Shown here piece after piece: positions 52,328 through 62,270 of a DNA stretch of 64,000 nucleotides (the first letter of the stretch is position 1; every line of letters starts with the position of its first letter). A program made the translations under genes and the position numbers. The notes under the pieces were generated by a model. That model did no database searches. It saw only the letters and a program-made list of their open reading frames with translations, and was not told the origin of the DNA. The stretch comes from DATCHW01 sp036508135. Lineage in GTDB: Bacteria > Bacteroidota > Ignavibacteria > Tepidaquicellales > Tepidaquicellaceae. Where the stretch lies: the NCBI GenBank assembly GCA_036508135.1, contig DATCHW010000221.1:1-64000 (forward strand). The letters are read 5' to 3'.

Positions 52328-53698
52328 TTATTTATTTTTCATTCCCCATTTTTCAAGACGATATCTGAGATTTCTTTCAGATATTTTTAAGATCTTCGAC
52401 GCTTGCAGTTGATTTCCACCCGTTGTTTTCAACGCTTCGAGCACAAGAGATTTTTCAAGGGATTCTACTTTATCAGGTAATGAAGAATTTTCAGATATTA
52501 TTTTAGATGAAAAGTCCGAAGGCAGATTTCTGAGGTTTATCGGCAAATCGGAGGATTCTATTACTTCATTTCTTGACAATACTAAAGAATGATGGACAAT
52601 ATTTTCAAGTTCTCTTACGTTTCCGGGGTAATCATATTTTAAAAGTATATCCATCGCTTCTTTTGAAAATTCTTTTTTCTTTTTGTCTGTATCGGACATA
52701 TATTTCAACATAAAGAAATCAATTAAATGAAGTACATCATCCTTCCTTTCTCTCAAAGGAGGAATTGTAATTGATACAACATTAATCCGGTAAAATAAAT
52801 CTTCCCTGAATTTTTTCTCGGAAATTAATTGCTCAAGATTTTTATTGGTTGCTGTAATTATTCTTACATCAACGTCAATCGTTTGTGAACTGCCTACTCT
52901 TTCAAATTTTTCCTCCTGGAGCACACGTAATAGTTTCACCTGAGTGGAAAGAGGTAAGTCACCGACTTCATCAAGGAATAGTGTTCCGCCGTCTGCAATT
53001 TCAAACCTGCCCCGTCTTTGTTTCTCAGCCCCGGTATATGCACCTTTTTCATGTCCGAAAAGTTCACTTTCCAGAAGATTTTCGTTTAGTGCAGCGCAGT
53101 TCACTGCTATAAATGGTTTATCTTTTCTCGGGCTTGTATAATGTATCGCCTTTGCAAGAATTTCCTTGCCTGTTCCGCTTTCTCCTCTTAGTAATACTGT
53201 TGCTTTGCTTGCGGCTACCCTGCCTGCAATATTGATGACTTCCTCCATTTTAGAAGAATTTACTACGAATCCTTCAAAATTATATTTTTCCGTTAATTGT
53301 TCTTTCAGAAGTTTATTTTCGGAAATCAGATTTTGTCTTTCAGTGATTCTTTTTATTATAATATCAAGCTCATCGAGGTCAACGGGTTTTGTGAGATAGT
53401 CAAAGGCACCTTTTTTCATTGCTTTCACTGCATTTTCAATAGTGCCGAATGCAGTTATTATCACGAAAGAAATTTCCGGGTTTAAAACCTTAGTCCTCAT
53501 CAATAATTCCAGCCCGTTTATGTCCGGCATTTTATAATCGGAAAGAACAATATCAATAAGCTGATCCGAAATGATTTTTATCGCTTCAGCACCTGTAGCG
53601 GCTTCAAAAACTTTATATCCTGTCTGTTCAAGATATCCTTTTAATATTATTCGCTGTGAAGATTCATCGTCAACAATTAATATATTATAATTTTTCAT
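52328..53698 (-). CDS. NtrC-family sigma54-dependent response regulator
   Basis: A 456-aa activator with three domains. The receiver (1-120) has the phospho-acceptor Asp54 (LSDYKMP) and Lys103. The AAA+ domain (about 143-380) has Walker A GESGTGKE and sigma54-contact loop GAYTGA, a conservative variant of GAFTGA. The Fis-type HTH is at the C terminus (NQLQASKILKISERNLRYRL). It starts 2 nt after the kinase gene. It very likely activates the -24/-12 promoters found nearby. Confidence 0.95.
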   Translation of the reverse strand: MKNYNILIVDDESSQRIILKGYLEQTGYKVFEAATGAEAIKIISDQLIDIVLSDYKMPDINGLELLMRTKVLNPEISFVIITAFGTIENAVKAMKKGAFDYLTKPVDLDELDIIIKRITERQNLISENKLLKEQLTEKYNFEGFVVNSSKMEEVINIAGRVAASKATVLLRGESGTGKEILAKAIHYTSPRKDKPFIAVNCAALNENLLESELFGHEKGAYTGAEKQRRGRFEIADGGTLFLDEVGDLPLSTQVKLLRVLQEEKFERVGSSQTIDVDVRIITATNKNLEQLISEKKFREDLFYRINVVSITIPPLRERKDDVLHLIDFFMLKYMSDTDKKKKEFSKEAMDILLKYDYPGNVRELENIVHHSLVLSRNEVIESSDLPINLRNLPSDFSSKIISENSSLPDKVESLEKSLVLEALKTTGGNQLQASKILKISERNLRYRLEKWGMKNK

Positions 53699-53700
53699 TA

Positions 53701-55731
53701 TTATTTTTTATTTATTGGAATTTCTATTGTAAATTTAGTTCCCTTACCTTCAGAACTATCTACAAATATTGTGCCATTGTGTTGTGATACTATTTGCTGA
53801 ACGATACTTAAACCCAATCCCGTTCCTTTTGCTTTTGTCGTAAAATATAAATTAAATATCTTTTTAATGTTCTCTTCCGAAATTCCTGTTCCGTTATCTG
53901 ATATTTCGAAAACAAATTTTTGTGATTCTCTATAAAATGACAGTTCTATTTTACCTCCTTCGTATGTGGAGTCTGAAGCATTGTTCAGTAAATTGATTAA
54001 GGCTTGTTTAATAAGGGAAACATCTATATTGATTTCAGTATCTTCATTAATGTTTAATATGAACTCTATTCCTCTTGCCTTTGCCTGTACTTCAAATAAT
54101 ACTTTTAATTCATTCAGAAAATATCTGCTGTTAACTTTTGTTAAATTTAATTTCGGTGGTCTTGCAAACCGCAGAAATTCTTCAATTATAATGTTGATCC
54201 GTTTGGATTCTGACTGAAGCACATTGTTCATATTTCTGAAATCTTCCGATTGTATTTTATCCGAATATTCTTTTTCATATCTCTGGGCTATCATATTAAT
54301 TGCGTTTAACGGATTTCGTACCTCATGCGCGACTGCTGAAGCAAGTTCTCCCATTGCAATTAATTTTTCATTCTGCTGTGCCTGGTTTTCAATCCTCCGG
54401 GACTCGGTTATATCACTTATAACGTATGTAATGAACTCAGGATGATTACTCGAATCCAGATTAAGTGTTTTGCTTATTTCAAAAATTCTATGATTTGCAG
54501 GATTAAATTCTACATCCAGTTCTTTTCTTTCGGTAAAATCACTCTTTTCCATTTTAGAATAAAGGTCAGGGCATATTTCTTTTATATTGGTTCCTATTGC
54601 TTTTCCCCCCTTAAATTTGAAAAGATTTTCCGAGGATTTATTGAAAATTTTTATCATACCGTTTAATTCTGTAGTCATTACTGCCTGAGACATATTATCG
54701 AGTATATTCCCCGTGAAAGTCTGAATTTTCCTGTATTCATCGGAAACAATCCTGTAGTTTTGGCTTGACACAATAACTCCTATTACAATAACGGATATAA
54801 TTATAAGGATTATAGTAATGATAATTGCTCTTCTGTACATTCTTGCTTCGGCAGAATTTACTTCATCCATCGAGAGTGCCACTCTGAATACTCCAAGTTT
54901 CTCATTCTCAACGATAAATGGTTTTACAACTTCAAAAACTTTTTTATTCTGAAAATAATTGACCCTCGTCTGAGTGATATTGTTATCAAATGAATTTTTT
55001 AAAAAAACATCATTATTAAAACTTGAAATATCATCAACAGGTTTATTTGCTGCCAGTATTTCTTTCTCATTCTGAAGTACAATATATTCTATACTGCTTT
55101 TGCTTCCAATATCCTGTATCATTTTGCCGAATCCAATTTTATTTCGAAATTCCAAAAATGATTCCGCATCAAGATTGACGACTATCGCTCCTTCACGGTT
55201 CGCTCCTCTCCTTACTGCAATTGCAAAACGGTTTCCTTTTTCAAATCTCGCTTCTTTGAATCCTATTACAATTTCGTTCTCTTCTCCTCTTAAAATCGGA
55301 CCTATATAATCCATCGGTGATCGCTTTTCCTTCATATTCATATGAGATGAATCGGGGGAAAAATTACTGAAAATCTTGTCAGCATTAACATCGAAAATAT
55401 TTATTCTGAAAACTTCGTTTTCTTCCGCAATTGTTTTTAATATTGAATTAGATATATTTTGGATACTGTCAATTCTTTTAACATTTCTTGCAACACCAAG
55501 CAAGTGTTGTGAAAGAAGGTTTTCCAGTTCAAGGTCTGAAACAACTGTATTCGCACTGCTCTTGTCAATTATATACACTAAGGAATTTGAATAATCATCA
55601 AGCAGATGGTATATCTCATTTTTATTTTCAGTGAGTTCAAAAATAGCTGATGCAATCATTAATACTGCAATAATAACAGATATTGAAATGATAAACCTCG
55701 GTTTGATTATTAATGATCTTTTGAAATTCAT
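53701..55731 (-). CDS. Sensor histidine kinase paired with the NtrC-type regulator
   Basis: A 676-aa membrane kinase. Two transmembrane helices (about 13-32 and 297-318) frame a large periplasmic sensor domain of about 260 residues without a recognised ligand motif. A PAS domain (about 345-440) precedes the HisKA motif SAVAHEVRNPLN and the ATPase domain with LLNNASDS, SDNGTGIS and KGTGLGLSIV. It should sense an envelope signal and phosphorylate the downstream-encoded NtrC-type protein. Confidence 0.93.
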   Translation of the reverse strand: MNFKRSLIIKPRFIISISVIIAVLMIASAIFELTENKNEIYHLLDDYSNSLVYIIDKSSANTVVSDLELENLLSQHLLGVARNVKRIDSIQNISNSILKTIAEENEVFRINIFDVNADKIFSNFSPDSSHMNMKEKRSPMDYIGPILRGEENEIVIGFKEARFEKGNRFAIAVRRGANREGAIVVNLDAESFLEFRNKIGFGKMIQDIGSKSSIEYIVLQNEKEILAANKPVDDISSFNNDVFLKNSFDNNITQTRVNYFQNKKVFEVVKPFIVENEKLGVFRVALSMDEVNSAEARMYRRAIIITIILIIISVIVIGVIVSSQNYRIVSDEYRKIQTFTGNILDNMSQAVMTTELNGMIKIFNKSSENLFKFKGGKAIGTNIKEICPDLYSKMEKSDFTERKELDVEFNPANHRIFEISKTLNLDSSNHPEFITYVISDITESRRIENQAQQNEKLIAMGELASAVAHEVRNPLNAINMIAQRYEKEYSDKIQSEDFRNMNNVLQSESKRINIIIEEFLRFARPPKLNLTKVNSRYFLNELKVLFEVQAKARGIEFILNINEDTEINIDVSLIKQALINLLNNASDSTYEGGKIELSFYRESQKFVFEISDNGTGISEENIKKIFNLYFTTKAKGTGLGLSIVQQIVSQHNGTIFVDSSEGKGTKFTIEIPINKK

Positions 55732-55894
55732 AATATCTTTTTATTTAAGTGTTCTATCTAATGTAAAAAGATTTGATTAAAACTTAAATGTAAGAAGCAG
55801 ACTATACTTCCGAATAAATGTTGTACGTTCCGATAGTAGTTGCTAATAACAACTATAATAGTTATTTTACTTTAAATTTAAAAGGAAAATAATT

Positions 55895-56290
55895 ATGGAA
55901 ATGGAAATATATTTCGAAGGGAAGAAGAAAATAAACGCTAAATATAACGGTAATATAATCCGGACAGACCAGCCGGTTGAAGCCGGCGGTGACGGTTCAG
56001 CTGCCGCTCCTTTTGATTTATTTCTTGCATCAATCGGAACCTGTGCGGGAATTTATGTTAAATCGTTCTGCGACCAGCGGGGAATACCTTCTGAAAATAT
56101 AAGAATTATACAGACTATGGAATATAACCACGGTAAACGCTTGATAGGGAAGATAAATCTTGATATCAAACTCCCTGTGGATTTCCCTGAAAAATATAAA
56201 GATGCCGTCATTAATGTTGCAAATTTATGTGCAGTAAAAAAGCATCTCCAAAATCCACCGGAGATTGAAGTTATCACTACTGCCGGTTAA
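55895..56290 (+). CDS. OsmC-family protein
   Basis: A 131-aa OsmC/YhfA-type protein. The two redox cysteines lie in GTCAGIYVKSF and ANLCAVKKHL, and GGDGSAAAPFDLFLASIG is the typical N-terminal motif. OsmC proteins reduce organic hydroperoxides, though YhfA-type members may act on other substrates. Single-gene transcript closed by the terminator at 56313-56342. Confidence 0.88.
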   Translation: MEMEIYFEGKKKINAKYNGNIIRTDQPVEAGGDGSAAAPFDLFLASIGTCAGIYVKSFCDQRGIPSENIRIIQTMEYNHGKRLIGKINLDIKLPVDFPEKYKDAVINVANLCAVKKHLQNPPEIEVITTAG

Positions 56291-56312
56291 TATCCGAATT
56301 GTTTAATACAAT

Positions 56313-56342
56313 AAAAAAAGGGGTCTCTCGACCCCTTTTTTT
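56313..56342. terminator. Intrinsic terminator
   Basis: GGGGTC/GACCCC stem with TCTC loop, A-tract before and T-tract after. Ends the OsmC transcript and could act on both strands. Confidence 0.9.
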
Positions 56343-56395
56343 TATATCAGAATCCAAATCTATTTGGAGGATTATTTTCATTATTTATGTTTTCT

Positions 56396-56497
56396 TTAGT
56401 TTTTTGATTTTATTTTCAGGGGCTCGATATCCTTTTTTATTAAGAATATTCCCGATAAAAGAATTGATAGAGTCGTAAAAACAAATATTTCTGTCAT
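56396..56497 (-). CDS. Possible 33-residue membrane peptide
   Basis: An ATG-initiated frame of 33 codons: a hydrophobic stretch MTEIFVFTTLSILLSGIFLI followed by a charged end. The bidirectional terminator at 56313-56342 lies downstream on this strand. No ribosome site is seen, so it may be chance. Confidence 0.22.
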   Translation of the reverse strand: MTEIFVFTTLSILLSGIFLIKKDIEPLKIKSKN

Positions 56498-56627
56498 AGT
56501 TTAATAATATTAATATTTACTGTAATTTTACGGTTTTTAATGAATATTGTTTCATATATTATCATATAATATATTCGAGGATTTGAATAATAATAATGAG
56601 AAAAGAGTTTTTCCCCCTGTTCATGAG

Positions 56628-56770
56628 GTCCAGAGCCTGATTAGGAAATTCTTTTGATGAAGAAATTATAGTTTACGAATTCCCGGTGCATCTGGACAAG
56701 CAGGAGATTTGTAAACAGAGTATGAAAAGACATCAGGAACGAACCTGTGAATCGCAACTTTTTAACTTTT
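56628..56770 (+). ncRNA. Possible structured RNA in a 680-base gap
   Basis: GTCCAGA (56628-56634) pairs perfectly with TCTGGAC (56691-56697), enclosing GGAAATTC (56644-56651) and GAATTCCC (56677-56684), a nested helix. A G/C-richer stretch with further short complementary runs follows to about 56770. The block stands out from the A/T-rich surroundings and contains no gene. The remainder of the gap (to 56971) shows only A/T-rich sequence with CTTTTTAACTTTT-like repeats. Confidence 0.35.
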
Positions 56771-56971
56771 AAACCTTTAAACTTTTTAACTTTTCTTTTT
56801 AAGTTATCAGGTTAATCTCCAAATCCTATAAATCAGGGTTCAGATTATTTAAAACTCGGATTTCTCTTTAATTATTACCATATATTCTTTATTTTTCATT
56901 GTCCCCAAATTGGTGTTTAATGTAATTTATTACTGAACTATTTTTAAAACTTAATCTGATTATATTTTCTT

Positions 56972-58435
56972 ATGCCGTCACAGACAATCCTTAATTACAA
57001 AGTACTATCGGTTTTAGGAGAAGGTGGAATGGGTGTTGTTTATCTTGCAGAACACTCAACACTCGAAAGAAAAGTCGCAATTAAAATTCTTCATACTCAA
57101 TACGCACAGAATCCCTCCATCAAAGAAAGATTCATAAATGAAGCAAAGATTCTTTCGAAGCTTAATCATCCGAATATTGTTACGCTATACGACTTCGCGG
57201 ATCAGGATAACAAACTGTATCTTATTATGGAATACGTGGAAGGTATGCCTATGGATGATATTATTCGTAAAGCAATTTCCCCATTACCTGAGTCTCAGAT
57301 TATCCCTTTATTTAAACAGATTCTCGGAGCTTTTGAATATGCACATACACAGGGTATTATCCACAGGGACATTAAACCTTCTAATATCATCATAAAAGAC
57401 AACCTCGTTCCAAAGATTCTTGATTTTGGTATCGCAAAAATAATTCAGACCGAACACCGGCTCACAAAAACCGGTACAAAAATGGGCTCGGTGATTTATA
57501 TGAGCCCTGAACAGGTGATGGGACAGGACGTGGATAAGAGAACAGATATTTATTCTCTCGGGATTACTCTCTTCGAAACTCTTACAAATTTTAATCCTTA
57601 TGATTCTCCTACTGAAAGTGAGTATTCAATCCAAAACAGGATTATCACTCAGCCTCTTCCTCCCTTAAGACAGTATAATCCCAATGTCTCGGAAAAACTT
57701 GAATTCATAGTAAATAAAGCCACTGCAAAAAATCCTGCTCAGCGTTTTTCGGATTGCAGGGAGTTTATTGAAGCTCTTGAGGGTTACGGTTACGCTTACA
57801 ATTCCTCACAAAAAACCGTTTACAGCGAACCGCCGCAAAATTATTCTCCGGCTTTTAATTCTGCTCCTTCTGGATATAGTCCGGGAATAAAACCTAAGAA
57901 AAAAAATCCTCTTATTTATATCTTGTCGGGAATTTTTTTTCTGATTGTAATCGCTGTCGGAATAATTATTTATCTGGCTCTGAATAGTAATGAAAATGTC
58001 AAAGATGATAAAAGTAAGCAGGAAGCACTTCAAAAGAAAGAAGATTCTTTAAAGAAAGCGGAGGAAAAATTAAATAAGATAACACCTCCCCCAGTCAGTA
58101 CAGAAAATTCAACCTCTATGACATCAGAACCGGAACAAAGGGTGCGGGAATTTATTACTTCTCTGGGGAATCAGAATTTTAATAATGCATTTAATATCTA
58201 CAAAGGTTACAACGGATCATATCAGGTATTCAGTTCATCTAAGGGATTTGGATGCATAAGTTATACAAATATTTATAGTACAGAAACCCGCTCAAACTCG
58301 GGCAGTGAAGCAGAAGTATATGCTTCATACAGGGCAGATGACCCGTGTAATAAAAGCGGAAATTATAATATAATATTCCAGATGTATAAAAGCGGAAGCG
58401 ATTGGTACATCAGAAAATACTATGTTATAAAGTAG
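56972..58435 (+). CDS. Hanks-type Ser/Thr protein kinase with membrane anchor
   Basis: A 487-aa kinase. The N-terminal kinase domain (about 6-270) has the glycine loop GEGGMGVVY, VAIK lysine, HRDIKPSN catalytic loop and DFG; the activation segment MSPEQVMGQ is intact. A transmembrane helix at about 312-335 is followed by a Lys/Glu-rich coiled stretch and a 100-residue C-terminal domain (about 385-487) outside the cytoplasm. No cognate phosphatase is adjacent; the SpoIIE-type gene at 20 kb is far away. Confidence 0.93.
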   Translation: MPSQTILNYKVLSVLGEGGMGVVYLAEHSTLERKVAIKILHTQYAQNPSIKERFINEAKILSKLNHPNIVTLYDFADQDNKLYLIMEYVEGMPMDDIIRKAISPLPESQIIPLFKQILGAFEYAHTQGIIHRDIKPSNIIIKDNLVPKILDFGIAKIIQTEHRLTKTGTKMGSVIYMSPEQVMGQDVDKRTDIYSLGITLFETLTNFNPYDSPTESEYSIQNRIITQPLPPLRQYNPNVSEKLEFIVNKATAKNPAQRFSDCREFIEALEGYGYAYNSSQKTVYSEPPQNYSPAFNSAPSGYSPGIKPKKKNPLIYILSGIFFLIVIAVGIIIYLALNSNENVKDDKSKQEALQKKEDSLKKAEEKLNKITPPPVSTENSTSMTSEPEQRVREFITSLGNQNFNNAFNIYKGYNGSYQVFSSSKGFGCISYTNIYSTETRSNSGSEAEVYASYRADDPCNKSGNYNIIFQMYKSGSDWYIRKYYVIK

Positions 58436-58460
58436 CCGGTAAAAAAGATTATCATTAATT

Positions 58461-59570
58461 ATGCTGGTTAACGGTAAAAATTATATTTCAATCTGGCTGG
58501 AAAACGAAAAATTTCCTGTAGTGAAAACCATTAATCAGCTTCTGCTTCCTCATAGACTCGAAATTGCCGAATTGAAATCTTCTGATGATGTCTTCATCGC
58601 AATTAAATCAATGCTTCTCAGAGGTGCACCTCTTATAGGTGTCGCTGCGGCTTATGGTGTATATCTTGCTTGCTATGAATCAAGGAATGCAAAAACAATC
58701 GACCAATTCAATACAGATGTCATAAACAAAGCACGTAAAATAAATTCAGCAAGACCTACTGCGGTAAATCTTGAAACTGCCGTGCTGAATGCTTTAAAAA
58801 TATTAGTCAATAAAAAAAGTATAAATTCGAAAACTGAAGCAATTCTGAAATACGCGGAACAATTATCCGGGAGTGAAATCGAATATTGCACAAAAATAGG
58901 CAAATACGGTGTGAAAATATTAAGAAAGTTAAGCAAGAATAAAAAAGGAAAAACTCTAAACATCCTCACGCATTGCAATGCCGGATGGCTTGCCTGTATT
59001 GATTACGGCACTGCTACTGCTCCAATCTATTTTGCTAAAGAAGAGGGGATTGATATTCACGTTTGGGTAGAAGAAACACGCCCCCGGAACCAGGGAAGTA
59101 ATCTCACTGCCTGGGAACTCGGTGAAAATAAGATTCCTCATACCGTGATAACCGATAATGCAGGCGGATACGTGATGCAGAAAGGGATGGTCGATATTGT
59201 TATCGTCGGCTCTGACCGTACAACATTAACAGGTGATGTGTGTAATAAAATCGGAACTTATAAAACAGCCCTTGCCGCTAAGGATAATAATATTCCGTTT
59301 TACGCTGCTTTGCCGGAAACATCATTTGATTTAAATATCAGAGATGGTCTTAAAGAAATACCTATTGAAGAACGCAATCCGGATGAAGTAAAATATATTT
59401 CCGGAAAATATAATGGAAAAATTGTAGAAGTTCTCTTAACTCCTGAAAATAGTCCTGCAAAAAACTACAGCTTCGATATAACTCCATCCCGGTTAGTCAC
59501 CGCCCTCATCACTAATAAAGGTATTATCCCTCCGGAAGAATCTGAAATAAAAAAAATATTCCGAAATTAA
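58461..59570 (+). CDS. mtnA: S-methyl-5-thioribose-1-phosphate isomerase
   Basis: A 369-aa enzyme of methionine salvage, converting methylthioribose-1-phosphate to methylthioribulose-1-phosphate. RGAPLIGVAAAYGVYLA, THCNAGWLA (catalytic Cys), ETRPRNQGSNLTAWEL and VGSDRTTLTGDV (catalytic Asp) are family signatures, ending in the usual FDITPSRLVTALITNKGI. Follows the kinase gene by 25 nt. No other salvage genes are in the window. Confidence 0.94.
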   Translation: MLVNGKNYISIWLENEKFPVVKTINQLLLPHRLEIAELKSSDDVFIAIKSMLLRGAPLIGVAAAYGVYLACYESRNAKTIDQFNTDVINKARKINSARPTAVNLETAVLNALKILVNKKSINSKTEAILKYAEQLSGSEIEYCTKIGKYGVKILRKLSKNKKGKTLNILTHCNAGWLACIDYGTATAPIYFAKEEGIDIHVWVEETRPRNQGSNLTAWELGENKIPHTVITDNAGGYVMQKGMVDIVIVGSDRTTLTGDVCNKIGTYKTALAAKDNNIPFYAALPETSFDLNIRDGLKEIPIEERNPDEVKYISGKYNGKIVEVLLTPENSPAKNYSFDITPSRLVTALITNKGIIPPEESEIKKIFRN

Positions 59571-59579
59571 TAAGTTTAA

Positions 59580-60533
59580 TCACACTCCGAAATCAAACCC
59601 TTTTGCAATCATATTAAATTTTTCACCGTCAAATTCGAAAAGTTCCAATCCGCTCCCTTCATAATACCCCCATTCCATCAATATCTCGGATCTGTTATCA
59701 CCATTAACGTCAATTATTCCGATTATACCTGCGTAATAGAAACTATCAACTTGTAAAGGAGTTAATTCAGCCAATTTTATTCCTTGATCATCAAATACAT
59801 AAACAAAACTTGAGTAAGTTTCAAAAGATGTTCTTTTTACATAACTCACAAGGTATTGTTTTGAAGCTCTCATTTGCATCCTTTTATCGTCCACAAAAGA
59901 ACCCGCAAATACTTTTAATTCTCCCGGGTCACTATTTCCGTATTCATCATTCATATTACTCTTTGGAGTCATTGCTTCTGCAATTTCTTTGAATTTCCAA
60001 ATAATCTCATTATCTGGTACACCTGTGGTATCTAACCTGGAAATATCACTTTTTTTCGAAGCAATAAAATAATTCGAATATTCTGTTAGACCTCTCACTC
60101 CGTAATTATCCAATATCAAATAGAACATATTACCCCCACCTATCTGGTCGTCGAGAAGAATTGCGTATCCTTTCACATTGCGCATATATACTTCATCCGG
60201 TGCCGATAAATAAAAAGCATCTTCTAAATCAATATTGGTAAATTTGTCAAATCCTGATAACTTCCTGTCAATGTAATAAGTTGATTTCCCTTCCTGATAG
60301 ATACCGTTCACTTTTAATATTGTAATTAATGTCGTATGGAGATTTTCATAATCAAGGTATGAATCATTATCGGTTTCTTTGAAATATTTATCCGCAGTAT
60401 AATGGTCTTCAAGCAGAATCGTATTATTTTCAGAAGTTCTGCAAATATAATATTTTTCTGATTGCGCTAAAGTAATGCTATTGCATATAAAAATTAACAG
60501 AAGACCAATTATTACCGTAAATTTATTTTTCAT
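59580..60533 (-). CDS. Exported protein of unknown function
   Basis: A 317-aa protein with a signal peptide (cleavage after TLAQ). Near the C terminus GIIGIIDVNGDNRSEILMEW is a calcium-binding-like FG-GAP/VCBS segment followed by YYEGSGLELFEFDG. The rest is beta-rich without recognised motifs. Convergent with mtnA, 9 nt away. Confidence 0.65.
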   Translation of the reverse strand: MKNKFTVIIGLLLIFICNSITLAQSEKYYICRTSENNTILLEDHYTADKYFKETDNDSYLDYENLHTTLITILKVNGIYQEGKSTYYIDRKLSGFDKFTNIDLEDAFYLSAPDEVYMRNVKGYAILLDDQIGGGNMFYLILDNYGVRGLTEYSNYFIASKKSDISRLDTTGVPDNEIIWKFKEIAEAMTPKSNMNDEYGNSDPGELKVFAGSFVDDKRMQMRASKQYLVSYVKRTSFETYSSFVYVFDDQGIKLAELTPLQVDSFYYAGIIGIIDVNGDNRSEILMEWGYYEGSGLELFEFDGEKFNMIAKGFDFGV

Positions 60534-60615
60534 ACAAATAATTATTTTTAAAGTAATTTAATAAAAACAAAGTATAAATAGAATATAATTCTGGTCTGAT
60601 GATTTTATTGAATAT

Positions 60616-60656
60616 AAAAAAACCCTCGGAACAATAATATGTCCCGCGGGTTTTTT
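60616..60656. terminator. Intrinsic terminator
   Basis: AAACCC-T-CGG pairs with CCG-C-GGGTTT around an 14-base loop, with A and T tracts on either side. It closes the leftward lipoprotein gene. Confidence 0.8.
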
Positions 60657-60673
60657 AAAAAAATGATTAGTTT

Positions 60674-61663
60674 TTATTGAAGCACTTTATACAGCAATCC
60701 TATTTCGGTTGATGCTAACATTAACGGATTATCATCATAAAGGGATACGTGTGTTGATGCACTGATATACCCGTTATGGGCTCCCAATTTATGCTCTGCG
60801 TATATATTAAATGTTTTTGTGTAAACTCTGTAAAACGGTCCGGTCCCTGTCTGACTTTCAAGAACGAACGGTACCCTGTGAAAACCAAATGTATTCCTTG
60901 CCCAATGCCATGCAACGTAATCGATTTCGGATTCCTGTGAAGTTGTATATATTTTTATTTTAACGGAACTATTCCTGTTGATTGTAGGAATTCCGTTCCC
61001 TTCGAAATATAAAGTTGTGAATTCGTTTTGTGTGAAATCAGGTCCGTTAAATACGTATGACGGAGTACCTGAACCGTTTATAAATACTTCTGCTTTTGTA
61101 ATAGAAACTTTATCGCCGCCTGTTTGCGGTTGTGTTGTACCGCCGCTTAGCATGGAAATTTTGTATAATCTCCAGTTGAATCTTGGATTTGGAAGTCTGT
61201 TAACTCTTTTAAATGTGACATTTCTGTTGAATACTTCAGTATATGGCTTAGATATTGTTTGAAGTTGCCCGCTTATATATCCCTGAATTACATAATTTCC
61301 TGAAATAGTTCTTGTAATATGAATCACTTTCAAGGTATCACCTTCATTTGTAATATCATAATTAAGATTTACATTTATGACTTTTCTTCCCCATTTATGA
61401 AGTGAGTCTATCGGAGTCATAGGTCCATTATCATTATCTCCTATTGCTCCGCCATTATCGAGATCGTTCGTTTCGTAAGACATTAAATTATCTTCGTCAT
61501 TCTGATTGCTGCTGTAACCGCCTGTTACTATTGATTGTAAATATTGATCGTCAGTTGGAACGGATTCTGTAATGTTATCCTTATTACATCCGTTTATAAA
61601 TATTATTGCAATTGTGAATAAAAGTAAATTAGTGAATAATAATAATTTTTTATTCGATTTCAT
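60674..61663 (-). CDS. Lipoprotein of unknown function
   Basis: A 329-aa protein with a lipoprotein signal (lipobox INGC near residue 26). A low-complexity acidic region (SNQNDEDNLMSYETNDLDNG) precedes a beta-rich domain. No family recognised. Leftward single gene with its own terminator; upstream region 61664-61882 shows no further gene. Confidence 0.7.
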   Translation of the reverse strand: MKSNKKLLLFTNLLLFTIAIIFINGCNKDNITESVPTDDQYLQSIVTGGYSSNQNDEDNLMSYETNDLDNGGAIGDNDNGPMTPIDSLHKWGRKVINVNLNYDITNEGDTLKVIHITRTISGNYVIQGYISGQLQTISKPYTEVFNRNVTFKRVNRLPNPRFNWRLYKISMLSGGTTQPQTGGDKVSITKAEVFINGSGTPSYVFNGPDFTQNEFTTLYFEGNGIPTINRNSSVKIKIYTTSQESEIDYVAWHWARNTFGFHRVPFVLESQTGTGPFYRVYTKTFNIYAEHKLGAHNGYISASTHVSLYDDNPLMLASTEIGLLYKVLQ

Positions 61664-61882
61664 TTTTTTAATCTCCGAATTTTATTTTTAAGAGTTATAT
61701 CAAATTTTAAATTAGACAATATTCTCTTAAAAAGGTTTAATCTGCTTTTCACATTCTGACAACGTTACTCCTGATTTTCTTGCCTCTTTAACTTCGTGAT
61801 TCCTGAAATTCTTTTCCCCTTTTTAAATTTCTTATCTTCATATATCTTTATAACAATTTTTATAACTAAATGCTAATTATAA

Positions 61883-62128
61883 ATGCCACTGTTTGAATAT
61901 AAATGTGAAGACTGTAACACAAAATATGAAGTGTTGCATAAATCTTTTAAAACTCAGGATGAAGTCTTTTGTCCAAATTGTAAATCGAAAAATAGTAAAA
62001 AACTCATTTCAGTATTTTCGGCAAAAAGCAATTCTTCAGCTCCGGATTTCGATGGATGTGCTGACGGTTCCTGCGGAATGCCGCAATACGGCGGAGGATG
62101 CGCTAACGGTTCGTGTGGTTTGAATTAA
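61883..62128 (+). CDS. FmdB-family zinc-ribbon protein
   Basis: An 81-aa protein beginning MPLFEYKCEDC, with the second pair in FCPNCKS: a four-cysteine zinc ribbon as in FmdB-type regulators. The C-terminal 25 residues are Gly/Cys-rich (CADGSCGM; CANGSCGL), a common tail in this family. Function unknown; suggested regulator. Confidence 0.87.
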   Translation: MPLFEYKCEDCNTKYEVLHKSFKTQDEVFCPNCKSKNSKKLISVFSAKSNSSAPDFDGCADGSCGMPQYGGGCANGSCGLN

Positions 62129-62152
62129 TAATTGTTTATTTTCTAAAAATCG

Positions 62153-62182
62153 AAAGGCAGATTTCGTAATCTGCCTTTTTTA
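62153..62182 (+). terminator. Intrinsic terminator
   Basis: AAAGGCAGATT pairs with AATCTGCCTTT around TCGT, followed by T's. Ends the FmdB-like gene. Confidence 0.9.
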
Positions 62183-62270
62183 TTAAACGTGATAATACTC
62201 GTGACCGCAAATTTGAATATTTAACTAAGAAAAATTTGATTATTTTACATTAAACAATATTTTATAGATT

